Shown: piece after piece, positions 35,430-44,980 of the stretch | Layout of the letters: each line of letters starts with the position of its first letter | Position numbering within the stretch: the first letter of the stretch is position 1 | From: Thiohalocapsa sp. | GTDB taxonomy: Bacteria; Pseudomonadota; Gammaproteobacteria; Chromatiales; Chromatiaceae | Direction of reading: 5' to 3' | DNA length: 64,000 nucleotides | NCBI RefSeq assembly: GCF_022340605.1 | Contig: NZ_JAJDNQ010000080.1 | Span: forward strand, 1-64,000 | Made by a program: the position numbers and the translations under genes | Notes under the pieces: generated by a model | Told to the model about the DNA's origin: nothing | Database searches by the model: none | Seen by the model: only the letters and a program-made list of their open reading frames with translations

Positions 35430-37391
35430 ATGGCAACTTCCAGCGATGAAATGAACAAGCTTTCCTGGCGCCGGTTCGAGGACGGCGACAACGTCTGGGA
35501 CAGTCTGACGGAGAAGATCTTCGTCCAGGATACGTCCCACAAGTGCCCGACCTACGTGCACAAGACGCCGCCTTGCCAGGGCAGTTGCCCGTCCGGTGAG
35601 GACATCCGCGGCTGGCTGCAGATCGTGCGCGGGCTGGAGCAGCCGCCGGAGGGCCTGACCTGGCAGGAGTACGCGTTCCGCCGCTCCACGGACGCGAATC
35701 CCTTCCCGGCGATGATGGGGCGCGTGTGCCCGGCACCCTGCCAGGACGGCTGCAACCGCAACGAGCTGGAAGACTTCGTCGGCATCAACGCCGTCGAGCA
35801 GTTCATCGGCGACACTGCCATCGCCAATGGCTACAAGTTCGAGACCCCGCCGCCGACCAGCGGCAAGCGCGTGGCCATCATCGGCGGCGGCCCGGCCGGC
35901 TTGGCCGCAGCCTACCAGCTGCGCCGCAAGGGCCACGCGTCCACCATCTTCGAGGCGAATGACGGTTTGGGCGGCATGTTCCGCTTTGGCATCCCGGGCT
36001 ATCGTGTGCCGCGCGACAAGCTCGACGCCGAGATCAACCGCATCCTCGACATGGGCGACATCGAGGTCAAGCTGAACAGCCGCGTCGGCGTCGATGTCAC
36101 CGTCGAGCAACTGGAGAAGGACTACGACGCCGTGCTCTGGGCCATCGGCTGTCAGTCCGGCCGCGGCCTGCCGGTGCCCGGTTGGCAGGACACCCCCAAC
36201 TGCGTCTCCGGCGTCGCCTTCCTGAAGGCGTTCAACGAGGGCCGCATGAAGGTCACCGCCGACAAGGTGGTCTGCGTGGGTGGTGGTGACACCTCCATCG
36301 ACGTGGTCTCCGTAGCGCGGCGTCTGGGCCACATCACCAAGACCGGCAAGAGCGACCTGCCCGAGACCGTCATCCACGACGGCTACGTGGCGCACGACGC
36401 CGCCGCTACCGCTGCCGCCGAAGGGGCCGAAGTCACCCTGACCTCGTTGTTCCCGCGCGCGCAGATGACCGCTGCCGAGCACGAGGTGCACGACGCCCTG
36501 CACGAGGGCGTCACCGTCCTCGACGGCGTCATGCCGGTGGAGGTCCTCAAAAGCGAGAACGGCCGTGCGACGGGCCTCAAGGTCGCCGACTGCAAGATGG
36601 AGGACGGCCGACCGACCCCGGTGGCGGGCACCGAGCGCGTGCTCGATGCCGACCTGATCGTCTCCGCCATCGGCCAAGGCGGCGACCTCACCGGCCTGGA
36701 TGACTTCGACAACGGCCGTGGCCTGATGAACTCCGACAAGTTCTACCAGGTGCCGGACAAGCCCGGCCACTTCGTCGCCGGCGACATCATCCGCCCGCAC
36801 CTGCTCACCACGGCCATCGGCCAGGCGTGGATCGCCGCGGAGTCCATCGACGAGTATCTGAAGCAGGCCGAGCACAAGCGCCGCCCGAAGGTCGACGTGC
36901 ATCACTTCAACCTGCTGGAGAAGATGACCGAGGCGCACCTGGCACCGGAAGCGTTCAACGTGGCCGAGCGCGGCGACCTGCGTGGCACCTCCAGCGGCAA
37001 TTACGCGATCCACAACTACGAGGACCGCTCCGGCGCCGAGATCATCCCGCACGACGAGCTTTTCCTCGCCCACTTCAAGTACGAGGCGCGCAACCTGCGC
37101 AAGGAAGAGGTGCCGAGCGCCGAGGAGGTGCTGGGCCACTTCAAGGAGCGCGTCATTGGCTACACCGACGAGGAGGCTGTCGCCGAAGCCAAGCGCTGCA
37201 TGAGCTGCGGCATGTGCTTCGAGTGTGACAACTGCGTCATTTTCTGCCCGCAGGACGCCGTTTATCGTGTCGCCAAGGACGAGAAGACCACGGGCCGGTA
37301 CGTGGCCACCGACTACGCCCGGTGCATTGGCTGTCACATCTGCGCCGATGTCTGCCCGACCGGCTACATCAAGATGGGCTTGGGCGAATAA
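35430..37391 (+). CDS. dsrL: DsrL, NAD(P)H-linked iron-sulfur flavoprotein
   Basis: DsrL is essential for sulfur-globule oxidation in purple sulfur bacteria, acting as electron partner of DsrAB with NAD(P)(H). The 653-residue protein resembles the glutamate-synthase small subunit. It has N-terminal cysteines (CPAPCQDGCNRNELEDFVGI), an FAD site RVAIIGGGPAGLAAAYQLRR, a nucleotide site KVVCVGGGDTSIDVVSVARR, and a second FAD motif with GHFVAGDIIRPHLLTTAIGQ. Two [4Fe-4S] motifs end the protein (CMSCGMCFECDNCVIFCP, CIGCHICADVCP). Its length is nearly that of Allochromatium DsrL. Confidence 0.97.
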   Translation: MATSSDEMNKLSWRRFEDGDNVWDSLTEKIFVQDTSHKCPTYVHKTPPCQGSCPSGEDIRGWLQIVRGLEQPPEGLTWQEYAFRRSTDANPFPAMMGRVCPAPCQDGCNRNELEDFVGINAVEQFIGDTAIANGYKFETPPPTSGKRVAIIGGGPAGLAAAYQLRRKGHASTIFEANDGLGGMFRFGIPGYRVPRDKLDAEINRILDMGDIEVKLNSRVGVDVTVEQLEKDYDAVLWAIGCQSGRGLPVPGWQDTPNCVSGVAFLKAFNEGRMKVTADKVVCVGGGDTSIDVVSVARRLGHITKTGKSDLPETVIHDGYVAHDAAATAAAEGAEVTLTSLFPRAQMTAAEHEVHDALHEGVTVLDGVMPVEVLKSENGRATGLKVADCKMEDGRPTPVAGTERVLDADLIVSAIGQGGDLTGLDDFDNGRGLMNSDKFYQVPDKPGHFVAGDIIRPHLLTTAIGQAWIAAESIDEYLKQAEHKRRPKVDVHHFNLLEKMTEAHLAPEAFNVAERGDLRGTSSGNYAIHNYEDRSGAEIIPHDELFLAHFKYEARNLRKEEVPSAEEVLGHFKERVIGYTDEEAVAEAKRCMSCGMCFECDNCVIFCPQDAVYRVAKDEKTTGRYVATDYARCIGCHICADVCPTGYIKMGLGE

Positions 37392-37437
37392 GCCCGAAGC
37401 AGTAGCGGCCCTGGGCAACCGGGGCCGGAGCAACCCG

Positions 37438-37962
37438 ATGACACATTTTCACCCCAAGCTCCGCGCACCGGTCGCCATCGCGCCACTCGTGCTGCTGGGT
37501 CTGCTCTGCCTGGGTCTGGCCGCGGCGGCGCAGGCCACCGGTGTCGGCGACTTCGTCGTCGACAGCTCACGCGCGGCCAAGCTCGACCACTGCGTCGAGC
37601 CCACGGAGTATATGCGCCGGTATCACTATGAGCTGATCCGTCACCAGCGCGATACAACCGTGTATGGGGGCATCCGTTCCACCAAGCACAGCCTTGCCGG
37701 CTGCGTTAAATGCCACGTCGGCTACGACGCGCAGCACAAGCCCGTCGCCGTCAATGCCAAGCACCAGTTCTGCAACGCTTGCCATAGCTATGCGGCGGTG
37801 ACCGTGAACTGTTTCGACTGCCACGCCACCGTGCCCAAGGGTGAGTCCTGGAACCAGGTGACGGCCGGGGACCGTGAAGCGCTGCTCCCGGGCGTGCACC
37901 CGCAGGTGGGCGCAGCCGCCCCGGCCGCGCCCGGCGCCGCGCCGGAGAGCAGAGACCAATGA
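37438..37962 (+). CDS. dsrJ: DsrJ, periplasmic trihaem cytochrome c
   Basis: DsrJ is the periplasmic electron-transfer subunit of DsrMKJOP. The 174-residue product begins with an uncleaved signal/anchor (LVLLGLLCLGLAAAAQA). It has exactly three CxxCH haem-binding sites: CVKCH (89-93), CNACH (112-116) and CFDCH (125-129). Cys52 in LDHCVEP is the unusual His/Cys axial ligand known for one DsrJ haem. Its stop overlaps the dsrO start by four bases (ATGA). Confidence 0.96.
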   Translation: MTHFHPKLRAPVAIAPLVLLGLLCLGLAAAAQATGVGDFVVDSSRAAKLDHCVEPTEYMRRYHYELIRHQRDTTVYGGIRSTKHSLAGCVKCHVGYDAQHKPVAVNAKHQFCNACHSYAAVTVNCFDCHATVPKGESWNQVTAGDREALLPGVHPQVGAAAPAAPGAAPESRDQ

Positions 37963-38759
37963 GCAGAGAAGTCGACCAAGTGAACCAGGAGCGTCGCCGC
38001 TTCATGGGTGTCGCGGCGGGCGCCGTCGCAGGCACTGCGGGTGGCGCGGGCGTCGTCGTTGCCGCCCTGTCCAGTGGCGTCTCCAGCGATGCCGCGGCCG
38101 CACCGCGCACCGAGCCCGTCAGCGACCGCCATCGCTGGGGCATGCTCATCGATACCGCAAAGTGCGTGGACGGCTGCACCGCCTGCGTCGATGCCTGCGA
38201 TGAGGAGAACGGCCTGAATCTGCAGGCCGAGCCCCTCGGCGACGACGAGGCCAAGTGGCAAAACCAGCGCTCGGCTTGGATCCGCAAGGTGAAGGTGCAG
38301 GACAACGCCAGCGGTGTCGTGACCAATCTGCCGCTCATGTGCCAGCACTGTGAGCATCCGCCCTGCGTCAACGTCTGCCCCACGGGCGCGTCGTTCAAGC
38401 GTGCGGATGGCATCGTCATGGTGGACCGGCACATCTGCATCGGCTGCCGCTACTGCATCATGGCCTGCCCGTACAAGGCGCGCTCTTTCATCCATGAACA
38501 GGTGGTGCAGAAGCTGACGCGCGCACCCCGTGGCCTGGGCTGTGTCGAGAGCTGCAATCTGTGCGTCCACCGGATCGACGACGGCAACCCTTCCCCCGCC
38601 TGTGCCGACGCCTGCGCGGCCGAGGGTCACCACGCCATCCTGTTCGGCGACCTGAACGATCCCTCGGGCCCGTTGCGGCAGGCCCTGGGTGCCCAGCCGA
38701 ACCGGCAGATTCGCGAGAATCTGGAGCTGAACACTGGCGTGCGTTACGCCGGTCTCTAG
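37959..38759 (+). CDS. dsrO: DsrO, Tat-exported ferredoxin-like subunit
   Basis: DsrO is a periplasmic iron-sulfur subunit of DsrMKJOP. The 266-residue protein has a Tat signal (ERRRFMGVAAGAVAGTAGG). Its NrfC/HybA-like cysteine clusters are CVDGCTACVDAC, CQHCEHPPCVNVCPTGA, CIGCRYCIMACPYKAR and CNLCVHRID with CADAC, enough for several [4Fe-4S] clusters. Translation is coupled to dsrJ through the 4-base overlap. Confidence 0.97.
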   Translation: MSREVDQVNQERRRFMGVAAGAVAGTAGGAGVVVAALSSGVSSDAAAAPRTEPVSDRHRWGMLIDTAKCVDGCTACVDACDEENGLNLQAEPLGDDEAKWQNQRSAWIRKVKVQDNASGVVTNLPLMCQHCEHPPCVNVCPTGASFKRADGIVMVDRHICIGCRYCIMACPYKARSFIHEQVVQKLTRAPRGLGCVESCNLCVHRIDDGNPSPACADACAAEGHHAILFGDLNDPSGPLRQALGAQPNRQIRENLELNTGVRYAGL

Positions 38760-38897
38760 CAGGGCTGAAGCCGGAACGAGCGGACCTACCCAGCAGCTGC
38801 GCCAAGCAACCCCACCAAGTCCACCCGGGCCGCGCCGCGGTGCGGCCCGCGCCATGGCGGCAGAGCGCCGTCGCGGCCCAATTATCGAGACCGACCG

Positions 38898-40127
38898 ATG
38901 GGCAAGAGAATCGTCTACCGCGAATGGCTGATCCAACCCGAGCGTTACTGGGGGTTGCTCGCCGTGCTCGCCGGCGTCATCGCCGTCGGTGGCGCCTCCG
39001 CGCTGTACATGGAGCACGAGGGCCATTGGGTCACCGGCATGACCAACTCCGTGGTCTGGGGCCTGCCCCACGTGTTTGCCGTGTTCTTGATCGTCGCCGC
39101 GTCGGGGGCGCTCAACGTCGCCTCCATCGGCACCGTGTTCAACAAACCGGCCTACAAGCCCTTGGGCCGGCTCTCGGGCCTGCTCGCCTCGGGCATGTTG
39201 GTGGGGGGGCTCTTGGTGCTGGTGCTGGACCTCGGCCGGCCGGACCGGCTCGTCGTGGCCATGACCACCTACAACTTCTCGTCCATCTTCGCGTGGAACA
39301 TCTTCCTCTACACCGGCTTCCTCGCTATCACCGTCGGCTACCTGTGGACCATGGCCGAGCTGAAGGGCAACAGGTTCCAGCGCCCGGTGGGCATCTTCGC
39401 CTTCCTGTGGCGGCTGGCGCTCACCACCGGTACCGGCTCCATCTTCGGCTTCCTGGTGGGACGCACCGCCTATGACACTGCCGTGCTGGCGCCCATGTTC
39501 GTGGTGATGTCGTTCGCCTACGGGCTCGCCGCGTATATGCTAATCCTCATGACCAGCTTCCAGTGGGACGGCCGGCCCATCGGCCCGAAGATCCTGAAGC
39601 GGCTGAAGGACCTGCTCGGACTCTTCGTCTCCTCGATCCTGTATTTCACGCTCATCTACCACCTCACCAACCTGTATGGCGCGAAGGACGCGGATTTCGA
39701 GAGCTTCCTGCTGCTGCATGGCGGCATCTACACTTTCCTGTTCTGGATCGGCTGGGTGCTGGTGGGGAGCGTGGCGCCGCTGGGCATCATCTATCACCCG
39801 CGTCTCAGCAAGGACCCGAACTGGATCCTGGCCGCTTGCGCGTTGGTCATCGTCGGTGGCTTGTCGGCGATGTACGTGGTCATCATCGGCAGCCAGGCCT
39901 TCCCGCTGGAGATATTCCCGGGCAAGACCGTGCTGGAGTTCGGCGCGCCGGGCGACGTCGGCGGCGCCGTGGCGCCCTACACGCCGAGCCTTCCCGAGTT
40001 GCTGCTGGGTGTTGGCGGCGTTGCCGTGGCGATGCTGATCGTGTCGGTGGGCATCCGGGTGCTGCAGTTTCTGCCGGAGTCGCTGTCCGACAAGGATATG
40101 GACGGTCTGGCGGAGGCGGCGGTCTGA
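38898..40127 (+). CDS. dsrP: DsrP, NrfD-family membrane subunit
   Basis: DsrP is the second quinone-interacting integral membrane subunit of DsrMKJOP, of the NrfD/PsrC family. The 409-residue protein is highly hydrophobic with about ten membrane segments, starting at RYWGLLAVLAGVIAVGGASA. It shows the NrfD-like pattern VLDLGRPDRLVVAM and AWNIFLYTGFLAI. With DsrO it probably forms the Nrf-like half of the complex. It follows dsrO by 138 bases. Confidence 0.97.
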   Translation: MGKRIVYREWLIQPERYWGLLAVLAGVIAVGGASALYMEHEGHWVTGMTNSVVWGLPHVFAVFLIVAASGALNVASIGTVFNKPAYKPLGRLSGLLASGMLVGGLLVLVLDLGRPDRLVVAMTTYNFSSIFAWNIFLYTGFLAITVGYLWTMAELKGNRFQRPVGIFAFLWRLALTTGTGSIFGFLVGRTAYDTAVLAPMFVVMSFAYGLAAYMLILMTSFQWDGRPIGPKILKRLKDLLGLFVSSILYFTLIYHLTNLYGAKDADFESFLLLHGGIYTFLFWIGWVLVGSVAPLGIIYHPRLSKDPNWILAACALVIVGGLSAMYVVIIGSQAFPLEIFPGKTVLEFGAPGDVGGAVAPYTPSLPELLLGVGGVAVAMLIVSVGIRVLQFLPESLSDKDMDGLAEAAV

Positions 40128-40253
40128 GCCGCGATCGCATCCGCTCGCCCGGAGCCGTGGCCGCGGCGCCCGCAGCAGCGGGCGCTGAGCCATGTCACGG
40201 GTGGCGCCTGCCGCACCCGCACGCGCACCGGCTGAGCGCACTCGGCGCGTGAC

Positions 40254-41636
40254 ATGCCACACATCTATCTTTCCGCAGCCCGCAAGTCGTCCGGCAAGAC
40301 GACGCTCAGCATCGGGCTCACTCGCGCGCTGCGGCGGCGCGGCCACCGGGTGCAGCCGTTCAAGAAGGGGCCGGATTACATCGACCCGCTGTGGCTCACC
40401 CAGGCGGCAGGCCGTGCCTGTCTCAACCTGGACTATCACACGACGCCGGCGGGAGAGATCCAGGCCGATTTCGCCCGCGCGCTGCGGGACGCGGACCTGG
40501 GCTTCATCGAGGGCAACGTCGGGCTCTTCGACAGTGTCGACGTGCTGGGCGCGCAGAGCAATGCCGAGATGGCCAAGCTGCTCGGCGCGCCCGTCGTGCT
40601 GGTGGTGGACACTCAGGGCATGACGCGCGGCATCGCGCCGCTGCTGCTCGGTTACCTTGCCTTCGATCCGGCGCTGCACATTGCCGGCGTCATCCTCAAC
40701 AAGGTCGGCGGCGAGCGCCATGCGACCAATCTGCGCCGCGTCGTCGAGCACTATACGGACCTGCCTGTGCTCGGCTGCGTGCCGCGCCTGGCCGGGTTTG
40801 GCATCGAGGAGCGCCACCTGGGGCTGATGCCAAGCAACGAGGCCGATGGCGCCGAGGCGACTGTCGAGCGCATCACCAACCTGGTGGCGGCGCACGTGGA
40901 CCTGGAGGCGGTGGAGCGCATCGCCGCAACGGCGCCCTCCCCATCCATCCAGCCGTCCCTCCGCGCGTTCCACCCGGACGGTGGCGGCGCCCCGGTGCGC
41001 ATCGGTATCGCCCGCGATGACGCGTTCGGCTTCTACTATCCCGACGATCTCGCCGCCCTGGCCCGAGGCGGTGCCGAACTCATCCCCTTCAGCCCAGTGG
41101 CGGACACCGATTTGCCAGACGTGGACGCGCTCTTCATCGGCGGCGGCTTCCCGGAGATGCGCATGCGGGAGTTGGAAGCGAATACCGGCATGCGTGCGGC
41201 CGTGGCCGACTTCATTCGCGCCGGCGGCCCCGTCTACGCCGAGTGCGGCGGGCTCATGTACCTCGCGGAGCGCTTGCACTGGCATGGACACGCGAGCCAC
41301 ATGTGCGGTGTGCTGCACGCGGAGGTGGCGATGCACGACCGTCCCCAGGGGCGCGGCTACGTGCGGCTGGCGGAGACCGAGGCGTTCCCCTGGCCACGTC
41401 GGGGCGATCAGGCGGCGGGGCAGGAAATCCGGGCGCATGAGTTCCACCACTCCGCGGTGGTGAAACCGGACCCGGACTGGGTCTACGCGTACGAGGTGCT
41501 GCGCGGCCAGGGCATCGACGGGCGGCACGACGGCATCGTGCAGCACAACCTGCTCGCCAACTACGCGCACCTGCGCGACGTGGGCGGTGTTGCCTGGACC
41601 GAGCGCTTCCTCGCCCACGTCCGCGCACTGGCCTGA
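40254..41636 (+). CDS. dsrN: DsrN, sirohaem amidase (CbiA/CobB-like)
   Basis: DsrN is the glutamine-dependent amidase that converts sirohaem to the sirohaem-amide used by DsrAB. The 460-residue protein resembles cobyrinate a,c-diamide synthase. It has a P-loop-like SSGKTTLSIGLTRALRRRGH, then KKGPDYIDPLW, and a C-terminal class I glutamine amidotransferase domain with the nucleophile in PVYAECGGLMYL and a HEFHHS histidine site. The dsr context rather than a cobalamin operon decides the assignment. Confidence 0.94.
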   Translation: MPHIYLSAARKSSGKTTLSIGLTRALRRRGHRVQPFKKGPDYIDPLWLTQAAGRACLNLDYHTTPAGEIQADFARALRDADLGFIEGNVGLFDSVDVLGAQSNAEMAKLLGAPVVLVVDTQGMTRGIAPLLLGYLAFDPALHIAGVILNKVGGERHATNLRRVVEHYTDLPVLGCVPRLAGFGIEERHLGLMPSNEADGAEATVERITNLVAAHVDLEAVERIAATAPSPSIQPSLRAFHPDGGGAPVRIGIARDDAFGFYYPDDLAALARGGAELIPFSPVADTDLPDVDALFIGGGFPEMRMRELEANTGMRAAVADFIRAGGPVYAECGGLMYLAERLHWHGHASHMCGVLHAEVAMHDRPQGRGYVRLAETEAFPWPRRGDQAAGQEIRAHEFHHSAVVKPDPDWVYAYEVLRGQGIDGRHDGIVQHNLLANYAHLRDVGGVAWTERFLAHVRALA

Positions 41637-41761
41637 AGTCGCTGCCCGTCGCCGCGGGCGGACCTGGGGGCGACGCACCACCCGCAGGCACGCTATGATT
41701 TTCTGACACCCATGCCGGCGCGGCCCTCGCCGGCGGAGCAGACAGCATTGGGAAGTGAGAC

Positions 41762-42076
41762 ATGTTCAAACTGACCCCGGCTGCGGCCGAGCAAGTTCTG
41801 AAGGCGGCGAAGGAGGGCAATGCGGAAGGCTTGTCCCTGCGCCTGGCCGCCGCGCAGAAGCCAGACGGCGCCATCGAATACCGTATGGGCTTCGAAGACG
41901 CCGTTCAGGAGGACGATATCCGTTTCCAGAGCGAGGGAGTCGACCTCGTGATGGCGCCGGAGGACGTCCCCCTCCTGGACCAGGCCACCATGGATTATGC
42001 CGAGGTGGAGCCCGGCAAGATGCACTTCATCTTTCTGAATCCGAAAGATCTGCACTACAAGCCCCCATCTCAATAA
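41762..42076 (+). CDS. dsrR: DsrR, A-type-carrier-like protein without cysteines
   Basis: The 104-residue product has the IscA/A-type fold (FKLTPAAAEQVLKAAKEG at the start and a HFIFLNPKD end) but none of the three cluster-binding cysteines. This matches DsrR of Allochromatium, which lacks Fe-S binding and is reported to act on dsr expression at the post-transcriptional level. It has no cysteine anywhere. The microsatellite-hairpin repeat begins 15 bases downstream of its stop. Confidence 0.94.
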   Translation: MFKLTPAAAEQVLKAAKEGNAEGLSLRLAAAQKPDGAIEYRMGFEDAVQEDDIRFQSEGVDLVMAPEDVPLLDQATMDYAEVEPGKMHFIFLNPKDLHYKPPSQ

Positions 42077-42091
42077 GGGTCTTGGGGTTAG

Positions 42092-42269
<178 letters not shown>

Positions 42270-42289
42270 CCCCTAGCCCCTCATTCGTC

Positions 42290-43414
42290 ATGGAACTGGC
42301 CAGCGAAGACACTTTCCGACTCAACGTGCTGCTCGCCAACAAGCCGAAGGCGATTCGCATCGATGAGTCCAAGCTCATCGTCTATGGGCTGTCGGACAAG
42401 GGCGAAGCGAAGGTGGAGCTGAAGCCCGCCGGCCGCCCGGAGCAATACCTGCGGGCGGTGAAGGAGCTGATTTCCGGCCACATCCTGGGCTCCCCCGGCG
42501 GCTATCCGATCTATCTCAAGCGCTGGACCCGCATGGGGCAGATGCGAGACGAGAGCCTGGAACAGCTCCTGATGCTCGGCGAGCCGGAGGCGGTGGTGGC
42601 CGCAGTGGGCTCACCGGGTCTCACGGAGGAACTGGCGCGGCGCGCCTGGTGGGCCATGGAGGACGCCGACAACGCCCGGCGCATGCTCGAGAATCCGAAC
42701 ATCGTCGCCTGCAGCCTAGGCGCCGAGCTCGCCGCTTACGTGCTGGACTACCTGCCCTTCGAGACCGAGACCGACAGCCAGACCGACTCGGTGCGGGTGA
42801 TCCTGAAGCCGGGCCTGCTGGAGCCGGCTACGGTGGCGGACCTCTGGGCCAAGTCCAGCCGCAAGCAGGCCTATCTGGTGGGCTTCCTACAGGCCCTGCC
42901 GGACGCGCTGCCGGAGCCCCTACCGGCGCGCGCCGATGCCGAGGCACTCGCCGCGGCGCTGGAGCCGCTCCGCGCCGCCGGCAACCCGGTGGCGCGGCAA
43001 CTGCTGCGGGTCGCTTCGGGCCAGGGCCAGCGCTATCTCAAGACGGTTGGCGGGGTGCTGGACAAGCCGCCGAACCAGGATGTCGTCACGGCTGCCTTCG
43101 ATTGCCTGCGGGACTACTGCGCGGCGCTGCGCCCGGACGGAGACCCCAAGCTGGCGCTGGCGGCGGTGCAGGCGGAGGCAGAGCGCTTCGTCACCGAGGG
43201 CCAGACCCACGCGGCGGTGCGCGAGGTATTGGCGGCCTATCCGGGGGCGCGGGACGACATCCTCGCCATGCGCATCCTGTCCGCCGCCGGCTACGGCATG
43301 ATCCGGCCGGTGCTGAGCGATCCGACCACCCTCGGCAGTTTGATGCGGCGCAAGCTGAAGCCGGTGATCGACCCGTTGCAGTCGTACATCGACCGGCTGC
43401 GCACCGGCGGCTGA
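42290..43414 (+). CDS. dsrS: DsrS, accessory protein of the dsr locus
   Basis: DsrS is the last gene of the canonical purple-sulfur-bacterial dsr cluster; it is cytoplasmic, of unclear mechanism, and thought to affect expression of other dsr genes. The 374-residue product is mostly helical with no cofactor motif I can name. The frame is open back to 42137 through repeat copy B, giving implausible (RG)n repeats, so ATG 42290 (MELASEDTFRLNVLL) is taken as the start. The repeat has displaced any nearby upstream ribosome site; none is obvious, so coupling to dsrR may be weakened. Confidence 0.88.
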   Translation: MELASEDTFRLNVLLANKPKAIRIDESKLIVYGLSDKGEAKVELKPAGRPEQYLRAVKELISGHILGSPGGYPIYLKRWTRMGQMRDESLEQLLMLGEPEAVVAAVGSPGLTEELARRAWWAMEDADNARRMLENPNIVACSLGAELAAYVLDYLPFETETDSQTDSVRVILKPGLLEPATVADLWAKSSRKQAYLVGFLQALPDALPEPLPARADAEALAAALEPLRAAGNPVARQLLRVASGQGQRYLKTVGGVLDKPPNQDVVTAAFDCLRDYCAALRPDGDPKLALAAVQAEAERFVTEGQTHAAVREVLAAYPGARDDILAMRILSAAGYGMIRPVLSDPTTLGSLMRRKLKPVIDPLQSYIDRLRTGG

Positions 43415-43430
43415 ACGCGGCGCCCACACA

Positions 43431-43460
43431 ATCGATCGGCATCGATCGGCATCGATCGGC
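43431..43460. repeat. Perfect 10-bp tandem repeat, three units
   Basis: ATCGATCGGC is repeated three times without mismatch in the short gap between the convergent ends of dsrS and the 113-residue gene. Each unit contains the palindrome ATCGAT/CGATCG. It is a possible slippage site or transcription boundary. Confidence 0.8.
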
Positions 43461-43461
43461 G

Positions 43462-43803
43462 TTACTGCCGGCGAACCGTCATGTTGGTGCGCCCGGTGCC
43501 CGCCTGGTCGGTGAGCTGGTACTGTCCGTCGCAGATGGTAGTGAGTCCGAGGATGGACTCATGGCCGCAGAACCGGCCCCAGATGCGCCACTCGCCCTTG
43601 CCGGTACGGGTGATGGTGGCGTGCGAATCGAACCCCCCGACGCTGCCGGTGAGCTGCCACTGCTTTTGGGTGATGCGGCTGATCTCCGCATAGGACTCGC
43701 GGCCGGCGATGTGCCCAGTCGCCCGCCACTTGCGGTCTTTCACCATTTCCGAGACGCTGGCGAACGACTCCCGGCCGTCCACCCAGCCTGATAGCTTCCA
43801 CAT
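43462..43803 (-). CDS. Small protein built of ~23-residue Trp repeats
   Basis: I do not recognise this family. The 113-residue product (counted from ATG 43803) consists of four and a half tandem repeats of 23-24 residues. Each begins with Trp (the last with Tyr) and follows W-x(3)-G-x(3)-G-x2-S, for example WKLSGWVDGRESFASVSEM and WRATGHIAGRESYAEISRI. The alternating pattern suggests short beta-hairpins stacking into a beta-sheet or propeller-like fold. It has no signal peptide. It is convergent with dsrS. TTG 43815 is an alternative start. Repeat regularity strongly supports that it is a real gene. Confidence 0.75.
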   Translation of the reverse strand: MWKLSGWVDGRESFASVSEMVKDRKWRATGHIAGRESYAEISRITQKQWQLTGSVGGFDSHATITRTGKGEWRIWGRFCGHESILGLTTICDGQYQLTDQAGTGRTNMTVRRQ

Positions 43804-43912
43804 AGGTGCGCCCAATGCCGACGGGCTAAGCTGCCCGCTCGTTGTCTTATCTGATTCGAGTTTGACATCGGGAGGCCTCCCGCGTTGTGACGGAGTGGCG
43901 AATCCTGCGCCT

Positions 43913-44980
43913 TTAGCGCGGGCGCTTCGCCTCGCGCCGCTGGGCCGCGGCCTCGGCCAGTTCCTGGAGCATCGGCACGGTGTCGTCCCAGCCGATGCAG
44001 GCGTCGGTGACGCTCTGGCCGTAGCGCAGCGCGACCCCCTCGGTGAGCTCCTGCCGGCCGGCCACCAGGTGGCTCTCGATCATCGCGCCGATGATACGGC
44101 GGTCGCCGCGGGCAATCTGTCCGGCCACGTCCTCGCAGACCCAGATCTGCTTTTCGTGCCGTTTGCGGCTGTTGGCGTGGCTGAAGTCGATCATGATCTT
44201 CGGCCTCAGCTCCGCCTGCTCGATGGCCTCGGCCGCGATGTTCACGCTCTCGGTGTCGTAGTTGGGCCGGCTGCCGCCGCGCAGGATGATGTGGGTGTCG
44301 AGGTTGCCGCGGGTGCTGAAGATGGCCGACTGGCCATCCTTGGTGAGCGACATGAACACATGCGGCCGCGCCGCGGCGTGAATGGCGTCGATGGCCACCT
44401 TGACGCTGCCGTCGGTGGCGTTCTTGAAGCCCACTGGGCAGGACAGGCCGGAGGCCAGCTCGCGATGGCCCTGGCTTTCCGTGGTGCGGGCGCCGACCGC
44501 GCCCCAGCTCACCAGGTCGGCGATGTACTGGGGGCTGATGAGGTCCAGGAACTCGGTGCCGGCGGGCACGCCCATTTCGTTCAGGTCCAGCAGCAGCTTG
44601 CGTGCGAGCCCCAGGCCCTTGTTGATCTCGAAGCTCCCGTCGAGGTTCGGGTCGTTGATGAGCCCCTTCCAGCCCACGGTGGTGCGCGGCTTCTCGAAGT
44701 AGACCCGCATCACGATCATCAGGTGCTCGGCGAGGCGCTCGCGCACCTCCACCAGGCGGCGCGCGTAGTCCAACGCCGCCGCAGGGTCGTGCACCGAGCA
44801 AGGACCCACCACCACCAGCAGGCGGTCGTCGTCACCGTGCAGGATGCGCTGGATCTCGCTGCGGGCGTGGAACACCGTCTCCGCGGCAGTGTCGGTAATG
44901 GGGAACTCGCGGTGCAGGTCCTTCGGCGGGATCACCTGCTTGATTTCGCGAATGCGAAGGTCGTCGGTCTCTGGGCGCAT
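43913..44980 (-). CDS. aroG: 3-deoxy-7-phosphoheptulonate (DAHP) synthase, class I
   Basis: This enzyme condenses phosphoenolpyruvate and erythrose 4-phosphate in the first step of aromatic amino-acid synthesis. The 355-residue protein has the AroFGH signatures VVVGPCSVHDP, RVYFEKPRTTVGWKGLINDP, GTEFLDLISPQYIADLVSWG, GFKNATDGS and IMIDFSHANSRK. Which feedback type (Phe, Tyr or Trp) it is cannot be judged by eye, so the gene symbol is approximate. ATG 44980 begins the family N-terminus (MRPETDDLRI); the longer open frame upstream is Arg/Pro-rich and unlikely to be translated. Confidence 0.94.
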   Translation of the reverse strand: MRPETDDLRIREIKQVIPPKDLHREFPITDTAAETVFHARSEIQRILHGDDDRLLVVVGPCSVHDPAAALDYARRLVEVRERLAEHLMIVMRVYFEKPRTTVGWKGLINDPNLDGSFEINKGLGLARKLLLDLNEMGVPAGTEFLDLISPQYIADLVSWGAVGARTTESQGHRELASGLSCPVGFKNATDGSVKVAIDAIHAAARPHVFMSLTKDGQSAIFSTRGNLDTHIILRGGSRPNYDTESVNIAAEAIEQAELRPKIMIDFSHANSRKRHEKQIWVCEDVAGQIARGDRRIIGAMIESHLVAGRQELTEGVALRYGQSVTDACIGWDDTVPMLQELAEAAAQRREAKRPR

